In this document: positions 1 to 10,511 of the stretch, piece after piece | Layout: the number at the start of each line of letters is the position of its first letter | Position numbering within the stretch: position 1 is the first letter of the stretch | Source of the DNA: Paraphoma chrysanthemicola | Lineage: Eukaryota > Ascomycota > Dothideomycetes > Pleosporales > Phaeosphaeriaceae | DNA length: 64,000 bases | Assembly: GCA_020744225.1 (NCBI GenBank) | Contig: JAGMWG010000022.1 | Span: 372,001-436,000 of the forward strand | Reading direction: 5' to 3' | Translations under genes and position numbers: made by a program | Notes under the pieces: generated by a model | What the model was told of the DNA's origin: nothing | Seen by the model: the letters and a program-made list of their open reading frames with translations, nothing else | Databases searched by the model: none

Positions 1-442
1 GGCATTTTGATTTGCGTATTTAGAGCATACCTTCAGGCTCTTGATTGGCGAGGCATTTCTCTAGATTCTCTTGGACCGTATGGTACTATTATACGTTGGG
101 CCATTAGTATATGATACTACATTCTGCACGTCGTTTCCTTCATACATGCCCTCAGCCCTCTTGAGCTTCTGTCGTCCTGTTAATACTCCAAACTGGTTCA
201 CAATTTTCCACGATCCAACTCAATAAGTTACTGGTAATTTCTCCAAGCAAACATTGGGTCCTTCGACCTCGTCCAAGTGAAAGCGAGTACCAGCAGTTCC
301 CCTTCAATTCGCCTTCACTTTGGCCCCACTCGACCTTGCTTCTCAGCCTTAGTAAGTCGCACACACAAACACTAACCTCTGATCCTGTTGTACTATATAT
401 AATAACTACTGTCTTTAAATACTCTAATAGCAGACATTACAA
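1..442. other. left edge, no gene recognised
   Basis: Only short overlapping open frames without recognisable domains are present. The sequence immediately before the tRNA is AT-rich. I see nothing else that I can support. Confidence 0.5.
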
Positions 443-595
443 GGGCCCATGGTGTAATGGTAACACATTCCGCCTAACGACAAGCAATGATCGCCCACCT
501 CGACCAGGCAGTAGTAGATGGGGAATTTGAGCCTGGCTTGGTGGGAAGTGAGCTTTGAGGGCGGAAAGACGTCGGTTCGAATCCGACTGGGTCCA
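443..595 (+). tRNA. intron-containing tRNA, isotype unresolved
   Basis: A cloverleaf can be drawn by eye. The acceptor stem is 443-449 paired with 588-594 (one G-U) with A595 as discriminator. The D-arm is a GTGT/ACAC stem with a GG-containing loop at 452-467. The T-arm has stem GTCGG/CCGAC around TTCGAAT at 571-587, and it carries a good B-box; the D-arm resembles an A-box. The anticodon stem 5' strand (TTCCGC) is near 468-473 and the 3' strand (GCGGAA) is at 561-566, so roughly 80 nt between them must be a pre-tRNA intron. If the stem is TCCGC/GCGGA, the loop reads CTAACG, giving anticodon AAC (Val) and a normal five-base variable loop, but with one extra base between the D and anticodon stems. 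The other register puts C rather than the near-universal U at position 33. It could be a functional split tRNA or a slightly degenerate copy. Confidence 0.7.
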
Positions 596-1686
596 CTCTT
601 TTTCCTGGTGAGAAGGCAAAAGACAAGACTCGCGGTATTGCAGCTGTCCTTGAGCAAGAAGGTGAGCGAGAAGAAGATGTCGAACAAGAAGAGCCCGCGA
701 TCTTCAAGGTGGACAAGGACTCTTATCGCGTCTTCCAACCACCATTCCCTATTCCAGACGAGACCAAATTGTCCCCTGGCAAGATCAGCTGAACTGAGTT
801 CATCGCCGCGTTCACCTAACTCGACTTTGCTTCGAGGTGCTTACATGGATCGGGCTGGAACTTCACGCCGATGGGCAAATTGGAGTACCTGGGAAGGAGC
901 ATTCAATTTTATGAGCCACATCCCGAGATTACTGTCTCGCTTGAGCCGGTCTCCAACTTCGTTGAATTTTCCCTCATGACAGTAAGTACGTTAGTTCGGC
1001 AACTACATGATGCAGTAGGGACCGAATGCGAAGGACGCCATTCAACTAGCAGGCTACCAGATTACCCACGATCCTACATCTGGCATTCTTGACTCCGAGC
1101 ACACAAGAAATATTATTATGAGAGGACGCATTCATGCTGTCAAATATCATGTAGCTGAGACTTAACGTAAAGAAGCCATTTCTGAGTGAATGCCAGGGGT
1201 CTCCTGCTGCCACTCGTCATGGCATGCAACGGTGAGTGCTTTTCTGCCCAACGCGCAGTTGAGACCAGGAAGCCAGTTTGGAAGCCATGTGGGCTGTTTG
1301 TGTATATCAAAGAGACGCTTCCTTCTTCACAACCCAGCAATTCTCATGCCGATTGTGGCAGGGGTTGGCCATGTTCCTTACGTGTCTTACCTACCTGTCA
1401 TGTACCGAGGCTCTTTCCCAACACAATAATGTCATCGCCCATACTTTGCGCAAACCATTCCAACGTTACTGCCGAATGGAACCATTGCGCGTATGCACAG
1501 TCACTTCCATTGTCGGAGTTGGCCCGGTTGGTCCAGAACTTGACGTGACACACACAACAACGACTCCGCAATCACATCTCAATGTCCGCAGTCGTACTAC
1601 GCCTCTGATTTATTGATATTATTCATTTGGTCTTCTTATCAGCACTTGCTCACAGCTTCTATCAACGCAGCCACAAATTCAGATAC
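596..1686. other. intergenic region, no supported gene
   Basis: This stretch has several overlapping short open frames on both strands and none shows a domain or a convincing splice chain. A T-rich tract directly after the tRNA (598-604) could serve as a Pol III terminator. The remainder is presumably the promoter and 5' leader of the F-box-like gene that follows. Confidence 0.4.
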
Positions 1687-3132
1687 ATGATGACAACACC
1701 AAGTACAACCCAAACACCGGATCGAACTCTAGCAGACCCCAGATTTCCTGTCGAGCTCGTAAACATCATTATCGACAACATCAGAAGGCCCGATGGGAGT
1801 CGGGACACCAGAACCCTTCATTCGCTATGCGCGGTCGACCGCCGGTTCCGAATCCTGTCCACAGCACCCTTATACGAAACATTCGATTCTCGCTACGGCA
1901 ACGTCTCCAAACTCTTACACACTCTCTACGGACGGAATGATCTAGCCAAGCACTTCAAGCGGATTATATGGGGTGAAGGTTTTGTCAGGAAGGATGATAA
2001 AGGGCACGTTTTCTTGAACCCAGGCAATGGCGAGAATAGCAACTTGACATCTGGACTGAGCAAACTGGCCCTTGGCAGCGATGACGTCAAAGAGCCTAAT
2101 GAACGCGGAGGCTCTGAAGTTGACAGATTAGGGGCAGACGTGATTTTGGAAGGCCTCCTCATACACACATTCAACTTGAAGCACTTCGATTACAAACACG
2201 CCGGCGGCGCTTCGTCACCGATGGGCGTACCCTGGAGGCTCTTCGTCACCCGTCCTATGCGGAGAAGCTTTGAACACTTACACACCGTCAAGATCACCAT
2301 CAAATTCTTGGTACGCGATTACGTCCGCTTGCTGTTCTCGTGTCAGTCAATCCGGTACCTTGAGATCACTCAATACATCGATAGCCCAGGGCTGCTGTAC
2401 AAAGTGCCAGTAGGATCTTCTAACGTCGAGACGCTCAAGTTGAAGCAATCCTGCTGTTGTGGACCAAATCTCGCTTCATTTGTTGCTGGGTGCCGCAAAC
2501 TCCGCACTTTCATGTACGAGCATTGGCTGCCCACGCCACATGTAATGTTTGATAGCGAGCCCTCGCTTGATCTTCGCGTATTGGAGCCTGCACTTCGTAG
2601 ACATCGCGAGTCACTGCGACACCTCATACTCACGATGTTGGCACGCGATATAGACAGTTATGGACACTTCTCCACACTCCAAGATTTTCGGGTCTTGAAC
2701 AGTGTCGTTTGCCCAGCGGACTCGCTCCAGAGGCCACAAGAAGAGACGAGTGTGATGATACAACGCTTCGGTTCGCTGTTTCCGGGTTCGATGAAGCATC
2801 TCATGGTGACCATTGACACGACAGCCCCAGATTTTGACTGGGAATGGTCGCCATACACATTGAAGCCTCATAGTTGCCTGAGCACAGTCCCGGCAGCTCT
2901 GCCAGGCCTGTCAACTCTGTATCTCTTACTCAAGTCGACTTGCAAACTCGCACGCCATCCATGGCATCGCATCCAGAAAACATTTATGAGTGCAAACATG
3001 GAGCTCGACGTCCTGCACGAGGATGTCAGCGACGATGGTACATACCCGTCTATGGAAGTTCGAGACCCAGACTTTTTCCCCCTCGCCTTCGAAGAGGATG
3101 TTGGACGTAGTTGGGAAGAGTTTATTGAGTGA
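1687..3132 (+). CDS. F-box-like protein of unknown function
   Basis: This is a single-exon open frame of 481 residues from the Met-Met pair at 1687, ending in TGA. An upstream in-frame ATG at 1627 would add 20 residues. I prefer 1687 because the low-complexity N-terminus starting there is typical of the group. Residues about 18-60 look like a fungal F-box: a 'FPVELVNIIIDNI' helix followed by a Leu-Cys-x-Val-Asp-Arg-Arg-Phe stretch, then a 'STAPLYETF' segment. The rest alternates Leu-rich segments as in the leucine-rich-repeat-like tails of ascomycete F-box proteins. In the family the F-box recruits Skp1 of an SCF ubiquitin ligase and the tail selects substrates. The substrate is unknown and the F-box call is by motif only. 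Codon use looks normal and no intron is needed. Confidence 0.75.
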   Translation: MMTTPSTTQTPDRTLADPRFPVELVNIIIDNIRRPDGSRDTRTLHSLCAVDRRFRILSTAPLYETFDSRYGNVSKLLHTLYGRNDLAKHFKRIIWGEGFVRKDDKGHVFLNPGNGENSNLTSGLSKLALGSDDVKEPNERGGSEVDRLGADVILEGLLIHTFNLKHFDYKHAGGASSPMGVPWRLFVTRPMRRSFEHLHTVKITIKFLVRDYVRLLFSCQSIRYLEITQYIDSPGLLYKVPVGSSNVETLKLKQSCCCGPNLASFVAGCRKLRTFMYEHWLPTPHVMFDSEPSLDLRVLEPALRRHRESLRHLILTMLARDIDSYGHFSTLQDFRVLNSVVCPADSLQRPQEETSVMIQRFGSLFPGSMKHLMVTIDTTAPDFDWEWSPYTLKPHSCLSTVPAALPGLSTLYLLLKSTCKLARHPWHRIQKTFMSANMELDVLHEDVSDDGTYPSMEVRDPDFFPLAFEEDVGRSWEEFIE

Positions 3133-3581
3133 ACGATGCAATTGGGAAGAGACGGACAGAGTAGTGGAAGGCGACGTGTCGACAGAACGCTATAACTACC
3201 AATGTGGGCGTGCATTACTTCGTCAGTTCACACCTCACATCCCGAATGCGGGCTTATGTGCTATAAGAATGAACCATTATCATCGCTCGCTACGTTTTCA
3301 TCATCGGTGTTGAACAAAGAATACAAGTGCATCGGAGGCCCTCCGCCGTCCCTGCATAAGATCGACATGTGACGCAATGTATCTACACAACACGTCGGAA
3401 CGCGAACACTCGCGACGTCAACCGGATGCGGGGTCAAATGAATAGGTAACATCCATATAGCCGACTTATAAACACGTCCAAGTAGCCAGGTAGAATGTGA
3501 CAAACTTGAACTTGCGTTTTGCGATATAATCGAGACCATCGAAGTGAAGATCACAAAAAAACACCAAATCTTGCAGAAAAT
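3133..3581. other. intergenic region upstream of the epoxide hydrolase gene
   Basis: This is about 450 bp between two co-oriented genes. It presumably holds the terminator of the F-box-like gene and the promoter of the epoxide hydrolase gene. An AT-rich tract (tataaac) at about 3466-3472 lies roughly 110 bp before the start codon and could act as a TATA-like element. I see no other feature. Confidence 0.4.
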
Positions 3582-5031
3582 ATGTCTGAAATCAAACCCT
3601 TTGATCCAAAAATCCCAAAGCAAGAAGTCGATCGACTCTTCCGCAAACTCGGAGATACACGTCTTCCAGAAATCCCCGTCGTGCCAGACGCAGGCGATGA
3701 CTATGGTAAACACTCACCGTCTCCCAATCGACCACCCCTTCCATACTCTTCTTGTCCTTCACACCATAACTAACAACTTGCAAGGCCCCTCCCTAGACTG
3801 GATCCGCACCCTCTATAACCACTGGCTCAACGACTTCTCGTGGCCGCGCGCCCAAGCCCAAATCTCCGAATGGCACCACTACACCACGCAGCTCGAAAAC
3901 CTGCAAATCCACTTCATCCACGAAAAAGCGCGTGTGCGGCCCGAATCATCCATCCCGCTCCTCCTCGTCCACGGGTGGCCGGGCACATTTTTCGAATTCC
4001 AAAACGTCATGCACGGCCTGCTCGCTCCAGAAGATGCAAACCAGCCCTCGTTCGACCTCGTCGTGCCCAGTCTGCCTGGGTTCTGCTGGTCCCAGGGCCC
4101 GCCTCGGGGATGGACGTTGCAAGACACTGCGCGGATATTCGACAAGTTGATGAAGGACCTCGGATACACGTCCTATGCAGCACAAGCGGGTGATTGGGGA
4201 CATTGGGTTGTTCGAGAACTTGGGACAGGGAGGTACGAGAGTTGTAAAGCGGTGCATACGAATATGTGTCCTGGCGCGCCGCCGAAGGAGTATAAGATGA
4301 ATGAGAAGGAGCAGCGGGCGATGGATCGGGCGCAGTGGTGGATGGGGGATCGGGAGGGACTGTTTGAGGGACATATGGGGTATGCGATTGAGATGAGGAC
4401 GAGGCCGCAGACGATTGGGGTTGCGTTTAATGGTATGTTCTCCCCTTCTCTTTGACCGCCTCGTTCCCACTGCTCGTCACTGTCGGTTGCGGGAACTTAC
4501 CGACCTGCGAGACAGGCCTCTTGAAGACTGACGATGAAATAGATAACCCCGTCGGTATAATGATGTTTATAGGCGAAAAATACAACGAACTCGCAGACCC
4601 GAATATTGGCACCGCAACCCTGCAGAACGAGCAGTTTAACCACGACATCTGCACCACCCTCTCATTATACTTCTTCACTCCGCCAAGTATCATGACGAGC
4701 ATGTTGTGCTACTACAACAACGTGCGGCACGAGGTATATACCGAGTTCAATGCGAAGGAGGAGAATTTGATCCGTGTGCCGCTGGGTGTGTCGACGTTTC
4801 CGTACGATGCGTTCCCGGTGCCCAAGGCGGGAGCGGAGACAACGACGACGAATTTGAAGTTCTTTAGAGGTACGTGTAGCGTGTACTTCCTGTTGGAGGT
4901 GGATTCAGTAAGAGAATGAGGCTAATTGTGTTGTAGAGTACGATCATGGCGGCCATTTCGCGTGCATGGAATGTCCGAAGGAGATGTTGGGTGATATGCG
5001 CGAGTTCTTTGGGCAGTTTTACAAGGCATGA
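3582..5031 (+). CDS. epoxide hydrolase (alpha/beta-hydrolase with EHN domain)
   Basis: Four exons: 3582-3705, 3785-4432, 4543-4869 and 4937-5031, giving 397 residues. All junctions have GT-AG introns (79, 110 and 67 nt) and keep frame. The N-terminal part carries the epoxide hydrolase N-terminal lid domain (about residues 3-100, ending in a segment with 'LNDFSWPRAQAQISEW'). The alpha/beta-hydrolase core follows, with the oxyanion motif HGWPGTF near residue 105, the nucleophile elbow GDWG (Asp nucleophile) near 178, and the catalytic His in 'GGHFA' close to the C-terminus. This is the microsomal-type epoxide hydrolase family, which opens epoxides to vicinal diols through an alkyl-enzyme ester. 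Natural substrates in fungi are often unknown; detoxification or fatty-acid/terpenoid epoxide turnover is plausible. No signal peptide is visible. The last exon supplies the catalytic His, so mis-splicing there would inactivate the enzyme. Confidence 0.92.
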
Positions 5032-5588
5032 GGATTGTCTCGTCTGTGGCATGGTTGCACCCTCGTTGGATTTCAATGATATTAGTGTAGTGACCTTTCA
5101 CAACGACTGTGTTATGGGACTTAGCTGCTCGGTCATCTGCACGAGACCACTCATTCCAGATCCGAAGGGCAAAGGTCGCGACTCGCTTGACTGGCATGGC
5201 GTGGACCTGCATCAATGCTGATATCGTGTAATCCTGTGCGTTGCCGGATACACAGAGCATGACTGAAAGCCGGGTACAGATTAGCCATAATCCACACCAT
5301 CTCAAGCCCTCCCAAGGAGATGGACTATCACAACCGCGAGCATATAGCCACTTGTCGTGCCAATAAAGTCGATTCATGAGTACCTCGTGCCCATCCTCTA
5401 TTCTCTCGTGCATCCGCGTCGTCCTTATCCTCTTCCGCATCGCACCCAATATGCTTCATCAAGTACCACCGGTCGATCAGTTTCTCCTTGGATTTCATAG
5501 CCCATGAGAATGTTAGCACACCTCCCCCTCCAAGCTTGTGTATGTGCGATTCGTAGGGCCGGAGGGGACATAGGGTATAGGAGGGAGC
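5032..5588. other. convergent intergenic region
   Basis: This lies between the 3' ends of the epoxide hydrolase (+) and RUB1 (-) genes. Short open frames occur on the minus strand at 5328-5519 and 4922-5449, but none has a domain and they would sit in the 3' untranslated region of RUB1. I see no gene. Confidence 0.45.
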
Positions 5589-6207
5589 TTAGCAGCCGCC
5601 ACGAAGGGCCAGCACCAGATGCAGCGTGGCACCGCCTTCGAGCGCGTAGTCGGCTGCAGTCTTATCGTCTGCCCTGTAGTATGCAGTCAGCATTATGCTC
5701 TAAAGGATGCCTGGTCGTGGGGTGGGTTGGTGGACCGAACGTACATCTGCTTGCCGCCGTAGATGAGACGCTGTTGTGCCGGAGGAATGCCTTCCTTCTC
5801 CTCAACGCGCTCCTTTATCCTGGAGACCTAGGGAGATCAGCATTTTCTTCTTGTTATTATGACTCGGGTGGTTGTAGAACTGCGGTGTTCTGAAGTATGG
5901 TGTGGGTGAGGGTTTGGCTAGGTCGGTGGACGGGCCGCACCCTGGGCGGGTAGGTACGAGTGGGTGGGTATACGTGATGGTGCGGAAGTCCTCGTAGAAG
6001 CCGACGCCATACACCTCCAAGCCCAGTCTTTACAAATACGGTGCTACGAGAGTAGTATGATAAAGGCATACCTTGTAATCGGCCTCGATATCCAGCTCAA
6101 TCTCCTTGCCCGTGAGTGTTCGTACTCTATCACACGTCAGCTTGTACTTTGTGCCGACGTCGTCTCCCGCTCCTCTTCTCTTAGATAACAACTTACTTGA
6201 TCTGCAT
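5589..6207 (-). CDS. RUB1: NEDD8/RUB1 ubiquitin-like modifier precursor
   Basis: Four exons on the minus strand: 6207-6197, 6126-6072, 5827-5745 and 5673-5589, giving 77 residues. The first coding exon is only 11 nt. Introns are 70, 244 and 71 nt with standard GT-AG ends. The product starts MQIKVRTLTGKEIELDIE, has 'RIKERVEEKEGIPP' and 'QQRLIYGGKQM', and ends LVLALRGGC. Ala at position 72 (ALRGG rather than RLRGG) separates NEDD8 from ubiquitin. NEDD8 is processed to expose the diglycine, activated by the Ula1-Uba3 E1 and Ubc12, and attached to cullins to switch on SCF-type ligases. Only one residue (Cys) follows the Gly-Gly, so the precursor tail is minimal. None of its exons is long enough to be found as an open reading frame, so the gene is easily missed by ORF-based annotation. 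Confidence 0.95.
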
Positions 6208-8975
6208 CGTGCCTCTCTATTCGACCCGCGCTATGCTTCAATAACTTTCAGTACTGTCGGCGCGTCCTAACTACCAAATGGGAGCAAACAGCAGTCTCCG
6301 GGTCCACGAGTTGTTGAAGCGGAGCGGAGATATGCAGCTCTGGAGCGAGTGTCGCGTATGTGGAGTGAATATAGTGTGGTTGTCACAACTAGGCAGGCGA
6401 CCAGGCAGTTGTTTGTCGAGAGCGGCGGCTGTCAGGCTGCAAAGCTAAGCTGTGACGCTCTTACCAATCGATGAACATGTTGGTGGGGTTGCCGGCTGCG
6501 CCACAGTGGCGGGGTAGCTGTGGCGCCACGTGCCTGAATCACGTGGCATCACCTTGACACTGAGCTCGAGGATGAGAGACCCTGAGACAGCAAGGGACAG
6601 GCTCGAATATGTCGAACCAAGCGAAAACCCTCCATCTGTTACTTTCCAGCGCCGAACTATTTTCTGACCGTCTAGACTTTCTTCCAGCTTCCAATTTTCA
6701 GCCCATCAACCAAACTAATCCTCCATCTTCAACACACATCTTTTCGCCCCATTACCTAACCCAAACCGCTCTCATACATCCCTCCTTCGTCTCTTTGCAC
6801 CTTCAAACCAAAATCCCGCTAACAATCCACCACCGCCCGGACCAACCGCCACCACGTCTCACACCAACCCCAATCCCAAACACTCGGCGACCCTGAACCC
6901 CAATTCGGCGACCCGGGGACCATGCATGCCAGCCCAGCGTCCCACATACCGCATTGGGCGCCCTGTCTCGTCCTTTCCAGCTAGATCCGTTGGTCCCCTT
7001 AAGCCGTCACCCAGAAAATTCACGCATCGTATGATGGCGAGGAAAGTTCTTGACGCCACACCCGTGGCGCTACGGGCGAGGCCAATGGCCACGCGGCGTG
7101 AAGCGAGACAGGAAGTTTCTGCGTTGGGGGAACGGAGCTGAAATGGATTTTGGGGGGCTTGGGGGCTTTTGTTCGGAGGGACGTACAGATTCGGAATGTA
7201 CGGGACGTAGGAGGTTTTGTGAAGGTGTTTGCGTGGAAGTGTGTGTAGCGATAGTTGGACGCTAGGAGTTCATCAAGGGGACCTAGTTACAAATAGTATA
7301 GTTAGTATACTGAGTATGAAGTTTCTTTCGTAGACACAGAGGAATGTTGTTGGAGAAGTAAGCAAAGATGGACGGGCCAGGACACTAACGAAGTAGATGT
7401 CCTGTCTCCCTGGTTCTTTCATTGCTACCATATTCGATGACGCGTATCAGACAACCCTTCCTGTAGGTCTAATCCGTCGCATGCTAGATACCTATGCACA
7501 TCCCCCTCCGTCCCCTACAATAAGAAGAGCACCAATCCACCAAGAACTATATACAAAAGCCAAGCCAAGAAGGGGTATTCAATGCGAGATGCCAGCAAGA
7601 CAAATTCTCGCTGTGAGACGAAAGCACAAAGACAAATATTCGAACCCGTTCCAGCCCCAGGGCGCAGAACGGATGGGGGTATATGCAAGAACCGAAAAGG
7701 TACAGTTTGTAGCCAAATAATGTGATGGGAATGAGGAGGTTGGGGTATTGGATCGATCGAGAGAGACGGAGCTGCTGACAAAGGAGATGTTGTGACGTGT
7801 GCAAGTGATGCAATGTGATCGTGAGTGGTTCTGGCGCCAGGCGAGGTTGGATACAGTGGTAGTGGTGGTGTTAGGTGGTATGCCAGATACCGAGCAGAGT
7901 GAGTTCCAGGCCCTTGGTCACAGACCCTTGAGGATGCCACGAGGAATGGTGCCGGGAAGTATCGCGTCTAGATGAGAGCCGTCTAAGCCGGTCGAGGATG
8001 TTGTGTCGCTACTATACATCTTGGAAAGGAAGTCCCAGCCGAAGCCAACGAAAAAGCTGTGTGCGCCAAAACTGGTTGTGTTCAAGATCGATAGACAGGA
8101 AAAGTCGCCTTGTGCATTATTGTCCAATACCGAGTTGTTGTCAGCTCAAATCCAGAATAAAATCCAGATGCAATTGGGGGATGTTGTGCAGTGTAGAAAA
8201 TAGCACGGTGCTGCGACATATGCGCGTGTCCATGCGTATGCAAGCATTGCGTGTGCCCTGCAACAGCGAATGATTACATACGCCCCACGCCATGATTAGC
8301 TATTCCATTTTAGATGCATCTGCGGGAACATGCATGTGGCGGCTGTCGCTGACGAGAGCATGCCGTCGATTCGCATGCATCGCTTTCCAGCCGGAATGCG
8401 GTGGGGAGGCGAGCAGGCGGCGACAACAGCCTAGGAGGAACACCAGCCAATCGAGCTACCGTGATCCTGCAATGGTGAATCATGCGCCAAAGGCGACAAG
8501 ATCAAAAGCCGTTGAACCCAGGCGCCAGGCATTAGTCGGTGAATATAAACTTCCAAGATTGAAGAAATTCAGCCGTGGACCCGGATCCGCCGCTGCAACA
8601 GGTGCCTCATCCGGTATACTAATCTCGGGCCAGCATCTGCAAAATCTTGCATCGGAAGCTGCACATGATTGGTCGGCACAAACAGCATTGTAAACGACAT
8701 TGCGACGCAATCTCCATAAGATGAGAGAGTCGTTCCTTGATTGTTGATGGGGAAATACGGCTCGTGCGCAAGATTTCGAGATGAACGGATTTCGGTGTTG
8801 TGGAGCTCATTTCGCTTGCAACGGCTGGCAGCGCAACGAGGAAATTGAAGTGTGGCGTTCGCTGAAATGACGTGCGATTGATACCCGTCGCTTTCGTGTT
8901 CGTGTATCTTTAATTTGCTTATCGGTATTGTCCAGACCCGGGTACGGCACGCAATGCTGAAACTCCATGGCCAAT
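6208..8975. other. 2.8 kb intergenic region, at most a small unknown gene
   Basis: This region holds the promoter of RUB1 and the 3' side of the next gene. Two CACGTG E-box-like sites lie near 6527 and 6541, about 325 bp upstream of the RUB1 start. A pyrimidine-rich stretch at 6640-6900 looks like a fungal 5' leader on the plus strand, and a basic 71-codon frame at 6926-7141 follows it. That frame matches no family I know and I do not call it. Beyond 7260 I see only short frames on both strands without domains. Confidence 0.4.
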
Positions 8976-10511
8976 CTAATGATCACCAACTTCCCGTTTT
9001 GGCGATGACATGTATCCACGGTCCCAATGTTGATGCGATCCATATCTGGAAGTTTCAGGTTTGGTCGTAGGCGCATATGTTTGTTGACTTTGCCCTCGGC
9101 TGTCGCCTGGATGTGGTGAGCCTGCGTACGAATGCTCGTGGTAGTGGCTCTGCTTCGATTCAGCATGGCGGACGTCCTCTGGAATATCGCTTTGTCGCAT
9201 CATAGTCTCTTGCGCCAGCCCAGAGACTGTACCTCGGCGGCTCACAGGAGCGCTGGAGGCTTCAGGTCCTCGTGTAGATGCATCAGAACGGCCTCGGGCG
9301 TGCCCTCGTCGTCCCGGTGTTGATGTCGATGATGACGATACATGCGAGAAAGAGGGTGACGTGTGAGACTGCGGCGCCGAGGTCGGGGGCGGTGGCGGCT
9401 GGTGTGGGCCTTGGGCCTTCCGCTTTTTGGGGGAGCTGGTGAACTCTATGTCAGACGCGTGGGACATGGCACGTTGACGGGGCTGGTATATTGGCGAGGC
9501 TTTGTATTTACCTGACGGCGTCGCTGGCGGGTTGCCACTTGAGCTCTTCTCCTGTGTTGAAGAGGATGGAGGCACCCAGTGGTGGAAGTAGATGGAAGGC
9601 GAAGACTGCTCCTGTTGTGTTGCTTGCGATTGTAGTTGTTGCGAGCCCGTGGATGCCGTCGGTGGTTGCTGAATGGTCATCTCGTTGGTAGTCAACCTGG
9701 GAAGCTGGGACTGCTGCATCGGTCGAGGCGCAGATGTAGGAGCACTGAGCTGCGTCGCAGCTCTTGCTCGAGGTGACATGATCCCACCATATGCCGTCGT
9801 TCCTTGCGGAACCTGTCCTGGCAAAGGCTGTCCAGGTAGTACCGAAGTAGGCGGCAAAACCGTCTGTGGGGTTTGAGGCTGTCCAGCGTATGCTGTTGAC
9901 GATTGCTGGCCGATCATTCTTGTGTCTCTTCGAGAGTCTGGCGAGGTCTGTGCCTGCACTTGTGCTTGCTGATGGGCCGCCTGGACTGTAGCTGTGTATT
10001 GCTGAATCCACTCAGCGCTGATGTTCGCAAGGTTCCCGCCACCGATGCCGGCAAATATTATGGGCACAAGGTGAGGTGGTACGCCACCCTGCATAGACTC
10101 TCGGAGCATGGACTGCTCGATCTTGCGCTGTTCGAGCTTTAGGCTCTCCTGTCGCGTTCTTTCCTCTTCTTGCCGTCTCCTCTCTTCTTCTGCCTTCGCC
10201 GCCAACCAGTTCTTCATGCCGTCTTCTGCGCCTTGCCATTGGGATGGAGCCGGAGGTAATGAGCCCAGTGGCGTTGGCATTGATGGTGGTCCTCGGCCAG
10301 GATCAGGCAGCGTCATCGCCGAGGGAGGAGGGAGGCCCCGGTGAGGTGTACCCATATTGAGTAAGGAATTGGCTGCCTGGGAGGATGGTGGCCCACCGTT
10401 GAGTTGTGGTGAGTATCGAGCAGCCTTGGATGAATAGAATGGTGGTGGAGAGTAGTCATGAGGTTTGTAATCGAAGTCGGACTTGACTGGTTTAGAGAGT
10501 GTGAGCAACAT
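8976..10511 (-). CDS. conserved-looking Q/P/S-rich protein with charged coiled coil
   Basis: Single exon, 511 residues from the first in-frame ATG at 10511. The frame is open further upstream to about 10661 but has no ATG there. The N-terminal ~100 residues are Pro/Ser-rich. Around residues 105-150 there is a highly charged segment of Glu/Arg/Gln repeats (for example 'AKAEEERRRQEEERTRQE') that should form a coiled coil. It is followed by a hydrophobic motif 'VPPHLVPIIFAGIGGGN', which I have seen in similarly built Pezizomycotina hypothetical proteins. The C-terminal half is low-complexity Gln, Ser and Pro with a basic 'SPKKRK' stretch that could be a nuclear localisation signal, followed by a run of prolines. 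No catalytic domain is visible. A nuclear or regulatory role is a guess from composition only. Confidence 0.8.
   Translation of the reverse strand: MLLTLSKPVKSDFDYKPHDYSPPPFYSSKAARYSPQLNGGPPSSQAANSLLNMGTPHRGLPPPSAMTLPDPGRGPPSMPTPLGSLPPAPSQWQGAEDGMKNWLAAKAEEERRRQEEERTRQESLKLEQRKIEQSMLRESMQGGVPPHLVPIIFAGIGGGNLANISAEWIQQYTATVQAAHQQAQVQAQTSPDSRRDTRMIGQQSSTAYAGQPQTPQTVLPPTSVLPGQPLPGQVPQGTTAYGGIMSPRARAATQLSAPTSAPRPMQQSQLPRLTTNEMTIQQPPTASTGSQQLQSQATQQEQSSPSIYFHHWVPPSSSTQEKSSSGNPPATPSGKYKASPIYQPRQRAMSHASDIEFTSSPKKRKAQGPHQPPPPPTSAPQSHTSPSFSHVSSSSTSTPGRRGHARGRSDASTRGPEASSAPVSRRGTVSGLAQETMMRQSDIPEDVRHAESKQSHYHEHSYAGSPHPGDSRGQSQQTYAPTTKPETSRYGSHQHWDRGYMSSPKREVGDH

Noticed and set aside
6527..6546. CACGTG sites as a specific regulatory signal for RUB1.
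   Set aside because: Two short palindromes in a 2.8 kb gap can occur by chance, and I know of no established bHLH control of this gene; noted only in passing.
6926..7141. A basic 71-codon plus-strand frame behind a pyrimidine-rich leader.
   Set aside because: It matches no family I know and a similar-size frame exists on the opposite strand; evidence is too thin to call a gene.
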